29,999 nt of DNA. Source: JBELMB01 sp042088665. Lineage in GTDB: Bacteria; Pseudomonadota; Alphaproteobacteria; Rhodobacterales; Rhodobacteraceae. Within the stretch, counting starts at the first letter, position 1. Every line of letters begins with the position of its first letter. Shown piece after piece: positions 15,398 to 23,166 of this stretch. The position numbers were made by a program, and so were the translations under genes. The notes under the pieces were generated by a model. It ran no database searches and had not been told where the DNA came from. It worked only from the letters and a program-made list of their open reading frames with translations. The stretch spans positions 1-29,999 of the forward strand of contig JBELMB010000051.1 in assembly GCA_042088665.1 (NCBI GenBank). Direction: 5' to 3'.

Positions 15398-16273
15398 ATG
15401 CGCATTTTGCACATCACAGACACACATCTCAGCGGGACACACCCTGTGTTTCAACTCAACTGGCGCTTTTTTGCCCAGCGGGTCAAAGAACTGGCACCGG
15501 ATTTGGTGATCCACACAGGTGACGCTGCGATCTCTGATCCGGACCGCCCCCAAGACATTGCCTTTGCGCGCGATGAGATGGAGCGCCTGGGGCTTCGCTA
15601 TTTGATTGTGCCGGGCAACCACGATGTGGGGGACAATCCGCTCAAGGCCGACTGGCTGCCGCGTCAGCCCAAGATCTGCACCGATGAACGGCGCGTGGCC
15701 TGGCTGGAAAGCTTTGGCCCCGATTTCTGGATCGAAGAGATCGGCGGCTACCGCTTCCTGGGCCTCAATGCGCAACTGTTCGGCACCGGCCTGGACGCCG
15801 AGACCGTACAGTGGACACTGCTGCAAGACACGCTGAGCACCCAAGGCGCGCCCATCGTTATGGTCAGCCACAAGCCTCTTTATTCACAGGTCGACGGCTC
15901 TGACCTCCCGTTGAACGCCATCCCCGAAGACACCAGCCGCGAGATCGAAGCCAAGGCCGCCGACGGCGGGGTGATCCTGCACATCTCGGGCCATCTGCAT
16001 CGCCACAAAATCGTCGAGCGGGCAGGGTTCCCCCGGATGTGGGGCGCCTCGACCGCCTTTGTTTGCTCGCACGATCGCATGTCGCGCCGCAATGGACGGA
16101 TCGAAGTGGGCATGCAGTCGGTGACCTTGGACGGCTCCAGCGCCACGCTGGAGTTTGTGCCCGTGCTGGACGCGATCAACATGGACATTCGAAACTGGCT
16201 GGAACCGGGGAGCGGAGGACTGAAGGACCTGCTGGCAGGGCCCTCTCCAATCACCGTTTCGGCCACGGACTGA
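15398..16273 (+). CDS. Second calcineurin-type metallophosphoesterase
   Basis: A 291-residue enzyme with the class III phosphodiesterase metal site: D8-T-H10, G41-D42, G73-N74-H75-D76, SHK (about residue 155) and SGHLHRHK (about 196-203). It shares its overall plan with the enzyme at 3216-4142, including the spacing of the first four motifs, and is a diverged paralogue. It has no signal peptide. It lies 59 bases upstream of the sugar-type binding protein on the same strand, so it is probably co-transcribed with that importer and acts on what it brings in. GpdQ-like glycerophosphodiesterase or cyclic phosphodiesterase activity is the family expectation. Confidence 0.85.
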   Translation: MRILHITDTHLSGTHPVFQLNWRFFAQRVKELAPDLVIHTGDAAISDPDRPQDIAFARDEMERLGLRYLIVPGNHDVGDNPLKADWLPRQPKICTDERRVAWLESFGPDFWIEEIGGYRFLGLNAQLFGTGLDAETVQWTLLQDTLSTQGAPIVMVSHKPLYSQVDGSDLPLNAIPEDTSREIEAKAADGGVILHISGHLHRHKIVERAGFPRMWGASTAFVCSHDRMSRRNGRIEVGMQSVTLDGSSATLEFVPVLDAINMDIRNWLEPGSGGLKDLLAGPSPITVSATD

Positions 16274-16332
16274 TCACCACAAGGGCGCGCAGGCGCCGCA
16301 CCGACGCAACCCTCTTCCAACAGGAGCTTCCT

Positions 16333-17574
16333 ATGTTTTCCAAACTCAAGACCACTGTCGCGGTCCTCGCCACTTTGGTGGCGCTGCCGGCCACGGCGCA
16401 GGACATTGAACTGCGTTTCATCCATTACCAATCCGGCAATCAGCCCGCGCTGCGCGCCATCCTGGACGACTTCGAAGCGATGAACCCAGGGATCAAAGTG
16501 ACCGACCTGCCCAGCGGCGGCGCGCAGACCGTGGTCTCGGAAATCCAGGCGGCCTCTGCGGCCAAGCGTCCGTTTGACGTCGGTCAGGTCCTGGCGCGCA
16601 CCGCGTTGGGCGTGATCAACATCGGCGCGGCGCAGCCTTTCTCGAAATGCGACGACGGCGGCGCCTTCATGGACCAGATCGCCCCGAACCTTGTGGATGT
16701 GGCCAACGTCTCCGACGAGCGGTACATGATGCCCCACTCGTTCGGCACGCCGCTCATGTACATCAACACCGATCTGATGGCGCAAGCGGGCTATGACAAG
16801 GACTTTGTCCCGGCCACAATGCAGGAGACCATCGAAGTCGGCCGCAAGATCTTTGCCGAGACCGGCTTCCCGGGTCTGCACTGGATCGACGGCGGTCTGG
16901 ACTATGGCCACCAAGCCTTTATGCGCGCCAACGGCTCTCCGTATCTGGTGGACGAGCGCGCGGCCTTCAACACGCCCGAAGCCATCGAAGTCATGACGAT
17001 GTGGAAAGACCTGACCATCGAAGGTGTGATGGTGCCCGGCTCGGTTGCCGGCCCGGCCTTCAACGCCGGTCGCCTGGGCATCATGGTCACCTCGTCGGCG
17101 GCCCTGCGCTCGAACATGCGCGCCTCGGACGGCCGCTTTGAACTGGCGGTGCACCCCTTCCCGGCGTTCGAAGGCAAGCCGGTGCAGGTGCCGAACTCGG
17201 GCTCTGGCCTGATGGTGCTGGCGCAAGAGCCGGACAAGATCGCCGCCGCGTGCCAGTTGATGGCCTTCCTGTCACAGCCCGAAAACACCAACCGCTGGAG
17301 CCGCGAGTCTGGCTACATGCCAGTGGCTGTGGATCCGCTGGCTGATGTGGCCACGCAGGCCTATCTGGAGGAAAACCCCTTCTACGCCGCTGTGGTTGCA
17401 CAGATGTCCAACACCGTGCCCACCGTGTTGTGGCCCGGTGACCGCGTGGTTGAGGCCCAGACCGTGATGGCCAACCTGTTGCAGGACCTCTGGGCCGACA
17501 AGGGCACCGCCGAAGAGCTGGTGCCGCTGGCGCAGGACGCCGTGAACGAAATCCTGGAAGAAGCCACCAAGTAA
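16333..17574 (+). CDS. ABC transporter substrate-binding protein, sugar/glycerol-3-phosphate family (UgpB-like)
   Basis: A 413-residue SBP_bac_1 protein. ATG 16333 is preceded by AGGAG at seven bases, and the longer upstream reading frame belongs to the phosphoesterase region. A Sec signal peptide (MFSKLKTTVAVLATLVALPATA, cleaved before QDIELRF) sends it to the periplasm. Family landmarks are ILDDFEAMNPGIKV, PLMYINTDLMAQAGYD, FNAGRLGIMVTSSA and ACQLMAFLSQPENTNRW followed by SGYMPV. The segment order resembles UgpB, the binding protein for glycerol-3-phosphate and glycerophosphodiesters, and neighbouring phosphoesterases fit such a ligand. Maltose-type sugar binders have the same fold, so the ligand is inferred only. 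A hairpin follows. Confidence 0.88.
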   Translation: MFSKLKTTVAVLATLVALPATAQDIELRFIHYQSGNQPALRAILDDFEAMNPGIKVTDLPSGGAQTVVSEIQAASAAKRPFDVGQVLARTALGVINIGAAQPFSKCDDGGAFMDQIAPNLVDVANVSDERYMMPHSFGTPLMYINTDLMAQAGYDKDFVPATMQETIEVGRKIFAETGFPGLHWIDGGLDYGHQAFMRANGSPYLVDERAAFNTPEAIEVMTMWKDLTIEGVMVPGSVAGPAFNAGRLGIMVTSSAALRSNMRASDGRFELAVHPFPAFEGKPVQVPNSGSGLMVLAQEPDKIAAACQLMAFLSQPENTNRWSRESGYMPVAVDPLADVATQAYLEENPFYAAVVAQMSNTVPTVLWPGDRVVEAQTVMANLLQDLWADKGTAEELVPLAQDAVNEILEEATK

Positions 17575-17592
17575 TTGGTCAGGCATCAATGG

Positions 17593-17615
17593 GAGCGCCG
17601 CGGGTCGCGGCGCTC
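17593..17615 (+). terminator. Intercistronic hairpin after the third binding-protein gene
   Basis: Ten-base perfect arms GAGCGCCGCG / CGCGGCGCTC enclose a 3-base loop, 18 bases after the stop codon. No clean T-run follows and the permease starts 57 bases further on. It is placed like the hairpins after the two earlier binding-protein genes. Confidence 0.65.
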
Positions 17616-17672
17616 TTCGACATTTGTTTGGAGTGCCGCGTCGCGGTCCCCGAAATGAGGAGGCGCCACGCC

Positions 17673-18620
17673 ATGGCCATCGCAGACCCGTCCGGCACCA
17701 GCGATCCCCGACCGGTGGCGTCGCTTTGGGGCCGCATTCGCGCCATCCGCGAAGAGCAGGTCCTTCCTTACGTCTATTTGACGCCTGCGCTGTTTTTATT
17801 GGGTGTGTTTGTCTACTGGCCGCTGATCTACACGATCTATCTCAGCTTTGTGGATTGGAACTTTGTCGAAGAGACCAAGACCTGGGTGGGTCTGAACAAC
17901 TATATCGGGATCTACAACTCGACCCTGTTCAACGATGCCGCCTACAATAGCGTCATTTACGTTGCGGCCTCGATCCCGCTGAAGGTGCTGCTGCCCATCC
18001 CGATTGCGGTCTTCATCTGGACAATGGCGAACCGGATGGGAGACATTTACAAGACGATCGTATTCCTGCCAACGATGCTAAGCTTTGTCGTCGTTGCTTT
18101 GTCCTTTTCCTGGCTCCTGAATCCCTTTATGGGATTCTTCGCCGAGGTCGGGCGCCCCTATGGCATTCGCATCCCGCAGATCTTCACCAATGCGGATCTG
18201 GCCATTTGGGGCGTACTTGGGCTTTCGACCTGGAAAGTGATCGGGTTCAACACGCTGCTGTATTTAGCGGGGCTTGCCTCGATCAACCGTGACTACATCG
18301 AAGCGATGGAGATTGACGGAGCCGGAGATTGGTCGATCTTTCGCCATCTCGTCTGGCCTTTGCTGACACCGACCACCTTCTTTGTCGCCATCGCCACGGT
18401 TATTCTGTCGCTGAACCAGGTGTTTACGCCGGTGGATGTGCTGACCCAAGGTGGCCCGTCAAACAGCACGACCAACCTCTTTTACATGGTCTACCAATTC
18501 GCCTTTGTGACCTTCAACGTGGGCTTTGGCTCTGCGGGTACGGTCATGTTGTTTATCCTTCTCGTCGCGGTGGCCTTTCTCAAAGCCAAAGCGGTCGAGA
18601 AGGGCGTGCACTATCAGTGA
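17673..18620 (+). CDS. ABC transporter permease, UgpA/MalF-like
   Basis: A 315-residue inner-membrane permease. I place the start at ATG 17673, which has AGGAGG nine bases upstream; the in-frame ATG at 17589 lies in the hairpin region and lacks a ribosome site. Membrane spans include LPYVYLTPALFLLGVFVYW, PTMLSFVVVALSFSWLL and TTFFVAIATVILSLN. The EAA loop reads YIEAMEIDGAGDWSIFRHLVWPLL, and TQGGPSNSTTNLFYMVYQ is the standard C-terminal segment of UgpA-type permeases. It pairs with the next gene product, 10 bases away. It has slightly lower GC than the binding protein, as is usual for membrane genes. Confidence 0.9.
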   Translation: MAIADPSGTSDPRPVASLWGRIRAIREEQVLPYVYLTPALFLLGVFVYWPLIYTIYLSFVDWNFVEETKTWVGLNNYIGIYNSTLFNDAAYNSVIYVAASIPLKVLLPIPIAVFIWTMANRMGDIYKTIVFLPTMLSFVVVALSFSWLLNPFMGFFAEVGRPYGIRIPQIFTNADLAIWGVLGLSTWKVIGFNTLLYLAGLASINRDYIEAMEIDGAGDWSIFRHLVWPLLTPTTFFVAIATVILSLNQVFTPVDVLTQGGPSNSTTNLFYMVYQFAFVTFNVGFGSAGTVMLFILLVAVAFLKAKAVEKGVHYQ

Positions 18621-18630
18621 GGGTTGTGAG

Positions 18631-19452
18631 ATGAGACTTTCCCGCTCTTGGCAAGTCGTGGCGCATATCCTGTGCCTGGCCATTTGCCTCGCTATTCTTG
18701 GGCCCATGCTGCTGGTCCTTGGAACTTCCTTCAAACCCTATAATGAAATTTTTTCCCCCTATCCCTGGCCACAAAACCCGACATTCGGAAACTACATAGC
18801 CATTCTCACCAACGCGGATTTTCTGACTTATTTGTGGAATTCTGTTGGGACTACTTTCTTTCGGGTCATTGGCCAGATCGGGTTCAGCGTGATCACGGCC
18901 TATGCTTTTGCACGCTACGAGTTCCGATTTCGAGACCCGCTGTTTTTTGCGGTTCTGGGCGCCATGATGATCCCGCCGCAATTGACCATGATCCCCAACT
19001 ACATCCTGATCGCCAATCTGGGCTGGTTTGACACCTGGACCGGGATCATTGTGCCCAACTTGGTCATGCCTTTGGGCATCTTTCTTTTGCGCCAGCACAT
19101 GCTGGCCTTTCCCAAAGAGCTGTTTGATGCGGCTGAGGTGGACGGCGCCAACTCGCTCAAGCAGCTTTGGCTGATCTTGTTGCCGAACCTGCGCCCGGCG
19201 ATCGGCGCCTTGACGATCATTGTCTTCATCGAGGCCTGGAACGAGTATTTCTGGCCGCTATTGATCTCGGAAAGCCCGGCCTCTGAGACGCTACAGATCG
19301 GTCTGCGCAAATTCCTGAACGAGGAAACCGGCGACGACTTCGGTCGCCTCATGGCTGGAGTGGTTTTGGTCAGCCTGCCGTCCTTGGCCATCTTCTTTGC
19401 GTTCCAGAGGCAGGTGCTGGAAACATTCGTGTCCTCTGGTCTGAAAGGATAA
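18631..19452 (+). CDS. ABC transporter permease, UgpE/MalG-like
   Basis: A 273-residue second permease; ATG 18631 follows closely on the previous stop. It begins with a hydrophobic span (VVAHILCLAICLAILGPMLL), then the periplasmic segment with TSFKPYNEIF and TFGNY, typical of MalG/UgpE. The EAA loop is ELFDAAEVDGANSLKQLW, followed by LLPNLRPAIGALTIIVFI and EAWNEYFWPLL. The stop at 19452 is 3 bases before the ATPase gene, so the importer genes form one transcription unit. Nothing is missing. Confidence 0.9.
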   Translation: MRLSRSWQVVAHILCLAICLAILGPMLLVLGTSFKPYNEIFSPYPWPQNPTFGNYIAILTNADFLTYLWNSVGTTFFRVIGQIGFSVITAYAFARYEFRFRDPLFFAVLGAMMIPPQLTMIPNYILIANLGWFDTWTGIIVPNLVMPLGIFLLRQHMLAFPKELFDAAEVDGANSLKQLWLILLPNLRPAIGALTIIVFIEAWNEYFWPLLISESPASETLQIGLRKFLNEETGDDFGRLMAGVVLVSLPSLAIFFAFQRQVLETFVSSGLKG

Positions 19453-19455
19453 CCC

Positions 19456-20496
19456 ATGGGCGACGTGTCTTTTCGGCAGGTTGAAAAGCAATTCGGTGAT
19501 GTCACCGCCGTGTCCGCCTTTGATCTGGATGTACAGGATGGCGAGTTCGTCGCCCTTGTCGGCCCGTCCGGTTGTGGCAAGACAACGACGCTGCGCATGC
19601 TGGCAGGGCTCGAACGGGTCACGTCGGGCGAGATCTGGGTGGATGGGGCCAACGTGACTGCGCAACGCGCGCGAGAACGCGACATTGCCATGGTGTTCCA
19701 GAACTACGCGCTCTATCCACATATGACGGTACGCGAGAACGTGGGCTTTGCCTTGCGCATGCAGGGCGCCTCTCAGGCAGACCAAGAGGCCAAGATCCAG
19801 AACGCCGCGGAAATCATGGGGCTGGAGAAGCTCTTGGACCGGTTGCCGCGCGCCTTGTCCGGTGGGCAACGCCAGCGAGTGGCCGTCTGCCGGGCCATTG
19901 TGCGCGACCCGGCCGTATTTCTGTTTGACGAGCCCCTGTCGAATTTGGACGCGCAACTGCGCGTGTCAGCACGCTCTGAGATCCGCAGCCTGCAGAGCAA
20001 GTTGGGGGTCACCACCGTCTATGTGACCCATGATCAGGTAGAAGCGATGTCCATGGCAGACCGCATTGTGGTGATGCACCAGGGCAGCGTGCAGCAGGTG
20101 GCCGATCCGATCACGCTGTATGATTTTCCTGCCAATACGTTTGTGGCCAGTTTCATTGGCAGCCCGGCAATGAATCTGAAACCTGCCGAGATGAAGTCAC
20201 AGGGCTACCAGATTGGCGCGGCGCTGCTCTCGTCTGCCCCGTCAGGCACCGCAACCATTGGTGTTCGGCCAGAGCACTTCACCCCCGCCTCCGGCGCGGG
20301 GGCTTTGGAGATCGCAGGAAAAATCTCGTTGATCGAAACCCTGGGCGGCGAAACCTTACTGCACGTCGATGACGGTCACAGGGTTTGGCAAGTGAAACTC
20401 CCCGGCCATCCCACCGTCAAGGTCGGGGAGGCCATGACCGTGAGTGCCCAACAAGAAAATATCCATTTCTTCTCGAAGGATGGTCAGCGCCTTTGA
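19456..20496 (+). CDS. ABC transporter ATPase, UgpC/MalK-like
   Basis: A 346-residue ATPase with a single nucleotide-binding domain and the regulatory C-terminal OB-type domain of the sugar-importer (CUT1) group. Walker A is GPSGCGKTT (about residues 36-44), the Q-loop is MVFQNYALYPHMTV, the signature is LSGGQRQRVAVCRAIVR, Walker B is VFLFDEPLSNLDAQLR and the switch is VTHDQVEAM. The C-terminal part shows FIGSPAMNL and GVRPEHF, typical of UgpC/MalK. It completes the second importer. The organophosphorus locus ends here; immediately downstream the sequence changes to degraded mobile DNA. Confidence 0.92.
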   Translation: MGDVSFRQVEKQFGDVTAVSAFDLDVQDGEFVALVGPSGCGKTTTLRMLAGLERVTSGEIWVDGANVTAQRARERDIAMVFQNYALYPHMTVRENVGFALRMQGASQADQEAKIQNAAEIMGLEKLLDRLPRALSGGQRQRVAVCRAIVRDPAVFLFDEPLSNLDAQLRVSARSEIRSLQSKLGVTTVYVTHDQVEAMSMADRIVVMHQGSVQQVADPITLYDFPANTFVASFIGSPAMNLKPAEMKSQGYQIGAALLSSAPSGTATIGVRPEHFTPASGAGALEIAGKISLIETLGGETLLHVDDGHRVWQVKLPGHPTVKVGEAMTVSAQQENIHFFSKDGQRL

Positions 20497-20550
20497 ATAA
20501 AAAGGCGGCCCCGATTATGTTTTTGACCGTCTCTTGTGTCCATGTACTGA

Positions 20551-21066
20551 ACTGCAAAGCACAACACTGCGCTCGATGCAGATGTCGGTTGGCACCTGTC
20601 GCCGGCGTTTTCCGAGGATTGGACGGACCTTCAGTCCGACGCGGCTGAAGATGCCGTCCACCGGCTGCGAGCCGCTTTTGCGAAAGCTTGGGGCGAGGGC
20701 GTCGCTGAGGGTGTTCGCGCGTTGCGCCGTATGAGGGCGTCCTCCTATCCCGGGTTCGACGCCGTTGAAGTCCTATTCCAGTTCGAGGAATGCGACCGGC
20801 AAAAGAAATCCCAGCTTGCCGTCCTTGGACTAGAGATCGCTTTCTGGATCACCGGCGCGGCACCTGGCCTGCACAAAGTGAACAATATGCGGCGCGAAGA
20901 CGGAAAAGTCCGCATCGTGATCCTTGAGACAGGGCGCAGCGAATGGCCGAATTTGGCAAATTCCACGCCGCCTACTACTGGCTTTTGGGCAGACGGAATC
21001 TGGTCGGTATCGAGATTGCAGCGCGCAGTGAGGGAACGCAGTCATCGGCTTGGAGGGTGGGTGTGA
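20551..21066 (+). pseudogene. Unrecognised ORF, apparently lacking its 5' end
   Basis: The frame is open from just after a TGA at 20548-20550 to the TGA at 21064-21066, but has no ATG near its start; the first usable start is a TTG at 20722. The codons look protein-coding through roughly residue 130 (segments SEDWTDLQSDAAEDAVHRL, AFAKAWGEGVAEGVRAL and KSQLAVLGLEIAFWIT) and then become less convincing. A second frame starting at ATG 20943 overlaps it and could be the continuation after a frameshift. I recognise no family. It sits directly after the importer operon, where foreign DNA begins, and is most likely a remnant with its start removed. Confidence 0.35.
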
Positions 21067-21107
21067 TCTTAACGGTAAATAAAATCAATAGGTTAGGGGC
21101 AGAGAAG

Positions 21108-21136
21108 GTTCGACATCAGTCCCGTCCCCTCCGCCA
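21108..21136 (+). repeat. 3' end of a serine tRNA-like sequence (possible attachment-site remnant)
   Basis: TCCCGTCCCCTCCGCCA (21120-21136) resembles the 3' acceptor arm, discriminator and CCA of a bacterial tRNA-Ser. A GGTTCGA T-loop-like element lies 5 bases upstream. The rest of the tRNA is absent and the T-arm is disturbed, so this is not a functional gene. Integrative elements commonly duplicate the 3' end of a tRNA gene, so this may be an att remnant marking one end of an insertion. The identification is by eye. Confidence 0.35.
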
Positions 21137-21437
21137 TTTGCCCTCGCGAAATCGTTCTCCTGATCCGGTTGCGGCCGAATTTTCTCGTTGTTTTAGAGGG
21201 TTATGCAGGTGGGGCTGAGCACTGGCCCCGGCGCTAGGCGGCCCCAAAGCGGTCTCTCAGGGCCGATATTCTCCGCACCTCATGACTGCGTGGGTTTGGT
21301 GAATAGGTTGCAAGTCCCTGAAAATAAATGGCTTTGCGGACTCGTCGGCTAAACACTTCGAAGCCAGTGGCGTTCGTGAGAAGGAACCCGCATCGAACAC
21401 TTAACGCACGCAACATAGCTCTGCAGCGCTCTAACAA
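21137..21437. other. Gap with no recognisable feature
   Basis: I see no gene, RNA or clear repeat here. The open frames are short and lack ribosome sites or family character. The stretch lies between the tRNA-like fragment and the Vsr fragment and is probably decayed insertion DNA. Confidence 0.5.
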
Positions 21438-21701
21438 TCACCCGGAAGGCATGACATTTTCGCCTTCTCTTGTGAGTGACGAGACTTCGTGTTCGCCAAG
21501 CTCAAGCGCGTCGGCTTCAGTGCGCAGCCATACTGAAAGTCGGTCGGTGGCTAAAGTAACTTGTTCGGGCTTCCGCAAGGCGCACTCCCAAATCGTCGCC
21601 ACACGCCAGCCCGCCGCAAGAAGCGCGCCTCGAACGGCGCTGTGCCGCGCGATATTCGCGTCGAACTTCGCCTGCCAGAACGCCGCGCGCGTTGTCTCCA
21701 T
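21438..21701 (-). pseudogene. vsr: Vsr-type DNA mismatch endonuclease, C-terminal fragment
   Basis: On the minus strand the segment TRAAFWQAKFDANIARH, followed by AVRGALLAAGWRVATIWECAL, matches the conserved C-terminal half of very-short-patch-repair endonucleases (typical form: FWxxKFxxNxxRDxxxxxxLxxxGWRVxxVWECxL). The catalytic N-terminal half, including the first-strand Asp and the WHxH zinc region, is missing. Beyond about base 21700 the sequence belongs to the phage tail fragment instead. It cannot be an active nuclease. Intact vsr genes accompany dcm-type cytosine methylases, usually on mobile islands; no methylase is present in the window. Confidence 0.7.
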
Positions 21702-21786
21702 CGCCGACGCGGAGGCCCGTGGGATCGAATCTGTCCGTCAGGACCGGGAAGCCCACGATCTGCCAACCGGGTCACCACGACCATCG

Positions 21787-22480
21787 TCCTTGTCAAAAGC
21801 CGTTGTGTTCGGGGCACCACAGGTGGTGTTGCTGGACCTGCCGCAGCTGACCGAAGATCAGCCTGCGCATCGCCCATTCGCGGCAGCACATGCCGTGCCT
21901 TGGCCCGGCGAGATGGCGGTGTTTCGCAGCCCCTCTACCGATGGCTTCGATTTGCTGACGACATTCGGCAGCCGTGCCCGGATCGGAACGCTGGTCTCAG
22001 ATTTCTACGCGGGCCCGACCTCGCGCTTCGATCTTGGCAATGCGCTGGTGATCGATCTGCTCTCTGGCACACTGGAAAGCGTCACCGACCTGACGCTGTT
22101 CGGCGGGGCCAATGCGCTGGCCATCGAGAGCGCACCCGGCACGTGGGAAATCGTGCAGGCCGGCGTGGCAGACCTGATTGCGCCGGGCCGTTATCGAATG
22201 ATGCGCCTGCTTCGTGGCCAGCGCGGCACGGAAACGGCCATGGCTAGTCCGGCTCTTGCAGGCGCTCAGGTGGTAGTACTCGACGAGGCCCTTGCGTCCC
22301 TCCCGATCGCCGAGGCCGATCTCGGGTTGCCGTGGAACTGGCGCATCGGTCCTGCAAGCCGGTCTGTCAGCGACGAGACATATGTCGCGGCCTCCTTCAA
22401 CCCGGTTGGCGTGGGTCTGCGGCCGTTCTCCGTCGCCCATGTCGTGCAGCCGTGGCGCAGGCCGCGCACTTCCGGGGACC
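21787..22480 (+). pseudogene. Phage/GTA gp15-like tail protein, internal fragment
   Basis: About 230 codons in one plus frame read VVFGAPQVVLLDLPQLTED, then FAAAHAVPWPGEMAVFRSP, NALVIDLLSGTLESVTDLT, MRLLRGQRGTET and DLGLPWNWRIGP. This order matches the C-terminal region of the very large baseplate/host-specificity protein (gp15) of the Rhodobacter gene transfer agent and related prophages. The N-terminal bulk (over 800 residues) and the final part are missing. At the left it meets the antisense Vsr fragment and at the right it runs into a truncated M15 peptidase. It has no start of its own. Confidence 0.65.
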
Positions 22481-22626
22481 TGGCCCAATTTCTCGCCCGC
22501 CGAAATCGCCTGCCGCGGCACCGGCAAGCTGCTGATCAATGAACCCGCGCTGGACAAGCTGCAGGCGCTGCGGGACCTTCTGGGCAAGCCGCTGATCGTG
22601 CGTTCCGCCTATCGCAGCCCCGAGTT
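22481..22626 (+). pseudogene. Truncated M15 peptidase (endolysin) fragment, first copy
   Basis: WPNFSPAEIACRGTGKLLI followed by NEPALDKLQALRDLLGKPL and VRSAYRSPE is nearly identical to residues 19-66 of the intact endolysin at 23770-24444. The DNA differs at scattered, mostly third-codon positions, so this is a diverged homologue and not a recent duplication. It begins abruptly at TGGCC, where the gp15-like frame ends, and stops after SPE. The catalytic HxxxxxxD and HxxH parts are therefore gone. It must come from a deletion that fused tail-protein and lysis genes, followed by a second loss on the right. Confidence 0.8.
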
Positions 22627-22655
22627 GGCTCAAAATATTCCTGCCAACTCGGGGC
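22617..22655. repeat. 13-base inverted repeat at the fragment boundary
   Basis: GCCCCGAGTTGGC (22617-22629) and GCCAACTCGGGGC (22643-22655) are perfect inverted arms around an A/T-rich 13-base loop. The left arm overlaps the last codons of the truncated M15 fragment; the right arm leads to the SnoaL-like gene, which ends at 22690 on the other strand. It could serve that gene as a terminator, though no T-run follows on either strand, or it marks the edge of an inserted segment. Confidence 0.6.
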
Positions 22656-22689
22656 TTATACATCGTCGTGTTTTTCAGTCGTACGGCTC

Positions 22690-23166
22690 TTACTGGCCGG
22701 ACATTTGCCGCATTGCAGTCGCCCAGTCTTCGATGTGCCAGAGGTTTACAAGCTTGCCGTCCTTCAATTCGTGGATGTCGATGTTCATGATGTCAAAGTT
22801 GCGGCCTTTGGGATCTACGCCCATGAATTCGCCTGCTGGCGTTGCGATTGCACGGCTTCTGACGATCACGAAGTTGCCGTCCTGATGAATGGCCTCAATT
22901 GTAAATTCAAGATCCGGCATAAACGCTACGATGCCTGCCGACCGGGGCAACAGATCTTCACGGACTTCGTAATTGCCGGAATAATCGGCGTAGCTTTTCC
23001 AATCCTCGGACGTCGCAGCAAGGAATGCTGCGTTGCTTTCAGGACCTGGATTGGTGAAAATATCGTAGAAGGCATGCACGGCGGCCAAGTCATCGGCTGC
23101 GGCAGTGGTTGCGATTGCGCTCAGGCCAAGAGTGGCGGCCGCGAGTGTTTTCTGGAATGCGTTCAT
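22690..23166 (-). CDS. Secreted SnoaL-like/nuclear-transport-factor-2 fold protein
   Basis: A 158-residue protein whose start at 23166 has AGGAGA seven bases upstream and leads into a Sec signal peptide (MNAFQKTLAAATLGLSAIATTAAA, cleaved before DD). The mature part resembles the SnoaL-like ester cyclase/NTF2 fold: VHAFYDIFTNPGPESNAAF, TSEDWKSYADYSGNY, IVRSRAIATPAGEFMG, FDIMNIDIHELKDGKLV and LWHIEDWATAM. The His/Asp pairs in HIEDW are conserved in the family. No reaction can be assigned; many members are non-enzymatic or catalyse ring closures. It is a complete gene on the opposite strand, set between two phage remnants, so it is likely cargo of a later insertion. Confidence 0.75.
   Translation of the reverse strand: MNAFQKTLAAATLGLSAIATTAAADDLAAVHAFYDIFTNPGPESNAAFLAATSEDWKSYADYSGNYEVREDLLPRSAGIVAFMPDLEFTIEAIHQDGNFVIVRSRAIATPAGEFMGVDPKGRNFDIMNIDIHELKDGKLVNLWHIEDWATAMRQMSGQ

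Noticed and set aside
16039..16332. N-terminal extension of the UgpB-like protein
   Set aside because: It overlaps the metallophosphoesterase end in another frame. The signal peptide and AGGAG site place the real start at 16333.
22617..22655. CRISPR-like or transposon terminal repeat reading of the inverted repeat
   Set aside because: There is only one pair of arms, no repeated units, and no matching arm at the other side of the SnoaL-like gene.
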